NCBI RefSeq assembly: GCF_000022065.1
Contig: NC_011898.1
Coordinates: 1,914,501 to 1,978,500, forward strand
Direction of reading: 5' to 3'
DNA: 64,000 nucleotides
From: Ruminiclostridium cellulolyticum H10
GTDB taxonomy: Bacteria > Bacillota > Clostridia > Acetivibrionales > DSM-1351
Shown: in pieces, positions 60,222-64,000 of the stretch
How positions within the stretch are numbered: the first letter of the stretch is position 1
Layout: each line of letters opens with the position of its first letter
Notes under the pieces: generated by a model
What the model was told of the DNA's origin: nothing
Database searches by the model: none
The model's input: the letters and a program-made list of their open reading frames with translations, nothing else
Position numbers and translations under genes: made by a program

Positions 60222-61073
60222 TTATTCCTTACTCCTACATTCCTTTTCTTTATCCTGATAGAAGGTTAGCCTATACTGTTTGTAGGCTTTTTGATATTCA
60301 TCAGCTGCTTTGGAATACTCCTCATTTTTATATAGTCTGTAAGCTTTCAGGGAAGGTTCTATAATTTCGATTTCTGCTTTGCTTCTTAGCTTTTCAAGCC
60401 AAGTATTTAGTTTGTCCGATATGGAAAATTCCCTTACAAGCAGCATTTTCTTATATTCATCTTTAGGGTGGATTGATTTCGGCATGTCTTTGTACTTTTT
60501 GGTATATTCATCGTATTTGTTGTTAAAGTCGTTTTCATCAAGACTTATTCCATACTCTTTTGCAATACTCGGAACACTCTTTAGCTTTAACAGATATAAT
60601 TCAACATCTTTTTTGTACTCGGCTTCAGATTTATAATCAAGGCCTTCACTGATACTGGAACCCTCGCCACCAGAGCCTTCCAAGCTTGGCTTTACATATT
60701 TATTGTAATAATCATCTATTTCTTTTTGAGTCACTTTGTAACCTGATTCATTGTAGAAATAGTTATCTGCCAGTACTTTTTTGATTACTTCCTCGAGAAT
60801 CAAATCATTGATTTCTTCATCAGTTTTTTGCATTAAAGCAGAGTTTCCTTTGTTTCTATCAAAGAAAATATTTTTTTCATCAAGAAAAATGCTGGTTTCA
60901 ACCATTTTACCGTTTATTTTCAGTGCTTGCTCGCCGAATACATAGTCTGAAGCTTTTCCGGTCTTTTTAGATATAATAAATGCTGTAGCTAAAGTGGCGA
61001 GAACAGTCAATAAAATTAAACTTATAATAATTATTCGATTTCGTTTTACAGATAACTTATCTACACTTTGCAT
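60222..61073 (-). CDS. Membrane-anchored SurA_N/PrsA-like chaperone without PPIase domain
   Basis: 283 residues. Basic N-terminus, one membrane segment (IIIISLILLTVLATLATAFI), then a lysine/glutamate-rich helical ectodomain. VSINGKMV-like start (LKINGKMVETSIF) and KVTQKEIDDYYNKYVKPSLE resemble the SurA N-terminal chaperone fold. The rotamase core of PrsA is absent; the C-terminus (SKAADEYQKAYKQYR) has a TPR-like pattern. Probably extracytoplasmic folding help. Monocistronic, ends before the strong terminator. Confidence 0.7.
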   Translation of the reverse strand: MQSVDKLSVKRNRIIIISLILLTVLATLATAFIISKKTGKASDYVFGEQALKINGKMVETSIFLDEKNIFFDRNKGNSALMQKTDEEINDLILEEVIKKVLADNYFYNESGYKVTQKEIDDYYNKYVKPSLEGSGGEGSSISEGLDYKSEAEYKKDVELYLLKLKSVPSIAKEYGISLDENDFNNKYDEYTKKYKDMPKSIHPKDEYKKMLLVREFSISDKLNTWLEKLRSKAEIEIIEPSLKAYRLYKNEEYSKAADEYQKAYKQYRLTFYQDKEKECRSKE

Positions 61074-61215
61074 AGTATTTCATCTCCCCTTACACAAATA
61101 TATAGATAATATTACAATAAATATTAAAAATTTACAATATTATAAAAAATTAAACCAATCATCTTTATCGGATGATTGGCTTAATTTTAATGGTATTACA
61201 TTTAAGAGGGATTAA

Positions 61216-61854
61216 TTACAATAGTTCAATAATAGCATCTGCCATTGATTTCAGGATAAGGTTACAGGAAGTTGCACCTGCATCGAGAACTCCTCTTGAC
61301 CTTTCGCCAAGTCTAGCCGCTCTGCCTATTTTCGCCACCATATCCCGTGTTGATTCCTTACCCTTTTCAGCTTCGGACTTCATGTCCTCCAGTGCAGCTT
61401 TAAAATCCTTTCCTTCTGCCAAAGCCGCTTTGTATCCTTCAATTGCAGGAACCAGAGTATCCATTAGAGTTTTGTCACCAACTTTTGCTTTATCAAAAGC
61501 CTGCATGCCTTTTAGTGCAGCTTCCAATGTTGCTCCGAAAGCTTCCTTGTCTATATCTTCAACATCTTTGCAGGCTTTGGAAAACTCTATAAAGAAGGTT
61601 CCGTAAAGAGGGCCCATAGAACCTCCAATTTCCAGTATCAATGTTTTGCCCAGTATATTAAACCCTTCCGATAAACTGATTTCCTTACCTTCAAGCTTAT
61701 TTTTTGTCATGGTGAAGCCCTTATTCATATTAACTCCATGGTCTCCGTCACCTATTAATCCGTCTACTTCACTTAAGTAAGTCCAATTATCAATTATTGT
61801 GTTTATCACATTATATACTACTGAGGATGCAAGTGTATTTTTAAAGCTGCTCAT
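61216..61854 (-). CDS. dhaL: Dihydroxyacetone kinase-type ADP/ATP-binding subunit DhaL
   Basis: 212 residues. EVDGLIGDGDHGVNMNKGF carries the aspartates that bind two magnesium ions and the nucleotide phosphates; GGSMGPLYGTFF and SRGVLDAGATSCNLILKSM are family motifs. Works with DhaK (34-bp gap upstream). No PTS-type DhaM is present, so it may be the ATP-dependent or a sugar-kinase variant. Confidence 0.92.
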   Translation of the reverse strand: MSSFKNTLASSVVYNVINTIIDNWTYLSEVDGLIGDGDHGVNMNKGFTMTKNKLEGKEISLSEGFNILGKTLILEIGGSMGPLYGTFFIEFSKACKDVEDIDKEAFGATLEAALKGMQAFDKAKVGDKTLMDTLVPAIEGYKAALAEGKDFKAALEDMKSEAEKGKESTRDMVAKIGRAARLGERSRGVLDAGATSCNLILKSMADAIIELL

Positions 61855-61887
61855 AGTTATTACCCCTTTCAGATTTTATAATAGCAA

Positions 61888-62889
61888 CTATTTAAACTGT
61901 TTCATTCCAACTGTATTAACTTCTTCGTCTACCAGTTCCTTTAATTCTTCATCAACTTTCATCAATGTTAGGGTAGCACCCATCATTTCAAGAGAAGTAA
62001 AGTAGTTGCCCACATAGGATCTGTATACTTTGATACCCTTTTGTGCAAGTATTTCTTCAACTTTGTTGTAAAGGATATATAATTCCATTATAGGAGTAGC
62101 ACCAAGACCTGAAACAAGAGCAACAACCTCATCACCTGCAACAAAAGGATAATCCGGCAGAATAATATCAAGCATTTCCTGAGCCATCTCATCAGCAGTC
62201 TTAAGTTCCGAAACCGAAATTCCAGGTTCACCGTGATGACCAATGCCAACCTCCATTGTTCCCGGCTCTATCTTAAAGTTTGAGTGTCCTACAGCAGGTA
62301 TTGTACATGATGTAAGACCAATACCCACACTTCTTGTATTATCTATGGCTTTTTGTGCTGCAGCTATTACTTCATCAAGAGTTCCTCCCTTGGCTGCTTT
62401 AGCTCCTCCAACCTTCCACATTAATATTTCCCCTGCAACACCACGTCTTTTTTCCTTTTCAGATTTAGGTGCGGAGGCAACATCGTCATTAGCTACAACT
62501 GTTTTAACTGTTATGCCTTCTTCTTCCGCAAAGGTTGTTGCCATTTTGACATTCATATTGTCTCCGGCGTAGTTTCCGTAGAGACATGCCACACCATTTC
62601 CCGAATCTGCTTCTCTCATAGCATCCAGGAATGCCTTTGCTGTGGGTGATGCAAATATTTCACCTACAGCAACAGCGTCCACCATATTTTTTCCGCAATA
62701 ACCGATAAACGCTGGTTTGTGCCCTGAGCCTCCCCCTGTAACAATACCCACTTTACCGGGAACAGGAGCGTTTTTATATTTAATAGTTCTTGGATTGTCT
62801 GTTTTAACAACTATATCAGAGTGAGTCTTTAGAAAACCTTCTAACATATCTTCTACACAATTGAATGGATCATTAATAATTCTTTGCAT
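61888..62889 (-). CDS. dhaK: Dihydroxyacetone kinase-type substrate subunit DhaK
   Basis: 333 residues. GIVTGGGSGHKPAFIGYCG forms the substrate pocket; GIGHHGEPGISVSEL contains the histidine that binds the substrate carbonyl as a hemiaminal. Relatives phosphorylate dihydroxyacetone, but in operons with RpiB and an SDR they are known to act on erythrulose. Operon: SDR, RpiB, DhaK, DhaL. Confidence 0.92.
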   Translation of the reverse strand: MQRIINDPFNCVEDMLEGFLKTHSDIVVKTDNPRTIKYKNAPVPGKVGIVTGGGSGHKPAFIGYCGKNMVDAVAVGEIFASPTAKAFLDAMREADSGNGVACLYGNYAGDNMNVKMATTFAEEEGITVKTVVANDDVASAPKSEKEKRRGVAGEILMWKVGGAKAAKGGTLDEVIAAAQKAIDNTRSVGIGLTSCTIPAVGHSNFKIEPGTMEVGIGHHGEPGISVSELKTADEMAQEMLDIILPDYPFVAGDEVVALVSGLGATPIMELYILYNKVEEILAQKGIKVYRSYVGNYFTSLEMMGATLTLMKVDEELKELVDEEVNTVGMKQFK

Positions 62890-62919
62890 ATTAAAATCCC
62901 CCTTTTTTCATTTTTATGA

Positions 62920-63387
62920 TTATCTACAACTTTTTAAAAATTCATTTTCGTACTCCATGATTTTATTGACTTTCGCCTCTGAACCACCGCCACCAAATTC
63001 ACACTCCAGCCATAAATCCACCAGAAGCTTTGCCAGCTCTATTCCGATTACACGTGCCCCAAGGGCCATAATCTGTGCATTGTTGCTTTTTCTGGAACGT
63101 TCAGTTGAGAAAGAGTCATGACAAACGGCCGCTCTTATACCCGGAACTTTATTGGCAGCAATGGCCATTCCTATACCTGTTCCGCAAATCAATATCCCTC
63201 TTTCATGTTTTCCTTCAGATATTGACTTTGCAACGGCAACAGCAATATCAGGATATAGCACAGGGTCTGTATTATATACTCCAAAATCTTCAACATCCAA
63301 CCCTTTTTCTAATAAAAGATTCTTTATTACTTCCTTGAATTGAAATCCTGCTTCATCACAACCTATAGCTATAGACATTCTATTCAC
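62920..63387 (-). CDS. rpiB: RpiB/LacAB-family sugar-phosphate isomerase
   Basis: 155 residues. GCDEAGFQFKEVIK at the N-terminus, active-site Cys in ICGTGIGMAIAANKVPGIRA, and the HDSFSTERSRKSNNAQIMALGARVIG end motif. Ribose-5-phosphate isomerase B by family; in this operon an erythrulose/erythrose phosphate isomerase is equally possible. Starts 24 bp after the SDR stop. Confidence 0.9.
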   Translation of the reverse strand: MNRMSIAIGCDEAGFQFKEVIKNLLLEKGLDVEDFGVYNTDPVLYPDIAVAVAKSISEGKHERGILICGTGIGMAIAANKVPGIRAAVCHDSFSTERSRKSNNAQIMALGARVIGIELAKLLVDLWLECEFGGGGSEAKVNKIMEYENEFLKSCR

Positions 63388-63411
63388 CCCTATTATGCTA
63401 GTTTAATTTTT

Positions 63412-64000
63412 CTATTTTATAGTATAGCCTCCATCAATAAGCAGATTGTGTCCTGTAATCATACCTGCTGCACCACTGCATAGAAATGCTATGGCACCGG
63501 CAATCTCATCGGGTTCTGCAAAACGTTCAGAAGGCATTTCTTTCTTAAAGGCATCTCCAACGGGGCCTTCCCAAGCCTTTTTGCCCAAATCGGTAAGAAC
63601 TACTGTAGGTGAAACTGCATTTACCCTGATACCGTACTTGCCCCATTCATATGCCATTACCTTTGTCATTGCAATAATTCCACCCTTGCTGGCACAATAG
63701 GCAACGTGCTTGTCAAGTGCAATAACACCTGCCTGTGATGCCATATTAACGATAGAACCTTTTTTACCTGCATCGATCATATATTTTCCAACCGCCTGAG
63801 CCATCTTGAAGGAGGCTGTCAGGTTTATGCTTATTGTCTTATCCCACATATCATCATTTAAAGTTTCAGCACTATCCAATGCTACTATGCCTGCACAGTT
63901 TACAAGAATATCAACACTGCCGAATCTTTTTACTGCTGCATTAATAACAGATTGTCTGTACTCCGCCTTTGTTATATCACCAGAAACACCTATGCAATTA
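63412..64000 (-). CDS. Short-chain dehydrogenase/reductase (N-terminus outside the window)
   Basis: The frame is open to the window edge: bases 63880-64000 encode GVSGDITKAEYRQSV... and FGSVDILVNCAGIVALDSAE, so this is not a 155-residue protein but a longer SDR cut by the window. Catalytic serine in VNMASQAG, tyrosine and lysine in YCASKGGIIAM, C-terminal LLIDGGYTIK. NAD(P)-dependent oxidation of a polyol is likely. With RpiB, DhaK and DhaL it suggests tetritol (threitol/erythritol) or related polyol use. Confidence 0.88.
   Translation of the reverse strand, partial: NCIGVSGDITKAEYRQSVINAAVKRFGSVDILVNCAGIVALDSAETLNDDMWDKTISINLTASFKMAQAVGKYMIDAGKKGSIVNMASQAGVIALDKHVAYCASKGGIIAMTKVMAYEWGKYGIRVNAVSPTVVLTDLGKKAWEGPVGDAFKKEMPSERFAEPDEIAGAIAFLCSGAAGMITGHNLLIDGGYTIK

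Overview
ORGANISM. The DNA is AT-rich, most genes carry strong GGAGG-type ribosome binding sites, and the biochemistry is anaerobic (ETF with a ferredoxin domain, nitrogenase-like proteins, radical-SAM enzymes). A secreted alpha-galactosidase ends in a type I dockerin. This points to a mesophilic cellulosome-forming clostridium of the Ruminiclostridium (Clostridium) cellulolyticum/papyrosolvens type. That is inferred from gene content, not from a marker gene.

LAYOUT. (1) 1-21088: a head-to-tail array of a 7,313-bp filamentous phage (inovirus) prophage. Copy 1 is cut by the window start; copies 2 and 3 are complete. Each copy keeps the classical Ff order: Rep, ssDNA-binding protein, pVII-like, pIX-like, pVIII, terminator, pIII-like, pVI-like, Zot/pI. 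Each also carries the same IS150-type insertion sequence in the loop of a long hairpin, plus a divergent Xre repressor with three operators. The array ends on the right in a 38-bp near-perfect palindrome that looks like an attachment site. (2) 21482-22897: dockerin-bearing GH27 alpha-galactosidase. (3) 23128-29755: molybdenum cofactor and molybdate genes (mobA, modB, modA, mogA, MOSC, moaC, moaA, mobB, moeA). (4) 29792-51655: a biosynthetic locus on the minus strand, apparently undescribed. In transcription order it holds a PP-loop ATPase, KASIII-like enzyme, acyl carrier protein, AMP-dependent ligase, acyl-CoA dehydrogenase, homocitrate-synthase-like enzyme, cupin, LeuC/LeuD-type hydro-lyase, BacA-like prephenate decarboxylase, DUF5714-like protein, chorismate mutase-DAHP synthase, GNAT, NifH-, NifD- and NifK-like proteins, a Cys-rich peptide, class III aminotransferase, DapA-like lyase, NifB-like radical SAM protein, MarR regulator and EtfB/EtfA. 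(5) 52188-59398: an amino-acid ABC transporter whose ATPase is fused to a solute-binding domain, in one operon with a 1087-residue fused polysulfide-reductase-type molybdoenzyme. (6) 59481-60025: a truncated NusG/LoaP-like gene with 13-bp tandem repeats. Its upstream region shares two sequence blocks with the region upstream of the biosynthetic operon. (7) 60222-64000: a SurA_N/PrsA-like membrane protein and a sugar operon (DhaL, DhaK, RpiB, SDR).

HOW IT MAY WORK. The aromatic branch (DAHP synthase-chorismate mutase, prephenate decarboxylase, cupin) resembles the opening of bacilysin/anticapsin biosynthesis and should give a non-aromatic C9 2-oxo acid. The homocitrate-synthase-like enzyme plus LeuCD could lengthen a 2-oxo acid. 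The aminotransferase and DapA-like lyase could aminate or cleave it. Ligase, carrier protein, dehydrogenase, KASIII-like enzyme and PP-loop ATPase look like an assembly and tailoring module. A nitrogenase-like reductase with its own NifB-like cofactor enzyme, fed by an electron-bifurcating type ETF, would then do a low-potential reduction. The product is unknown; this scheme is inference from families. The neighbouring molybdenum genes may serve this reductase, the molybdoenzyme at 55105-58368, or both.
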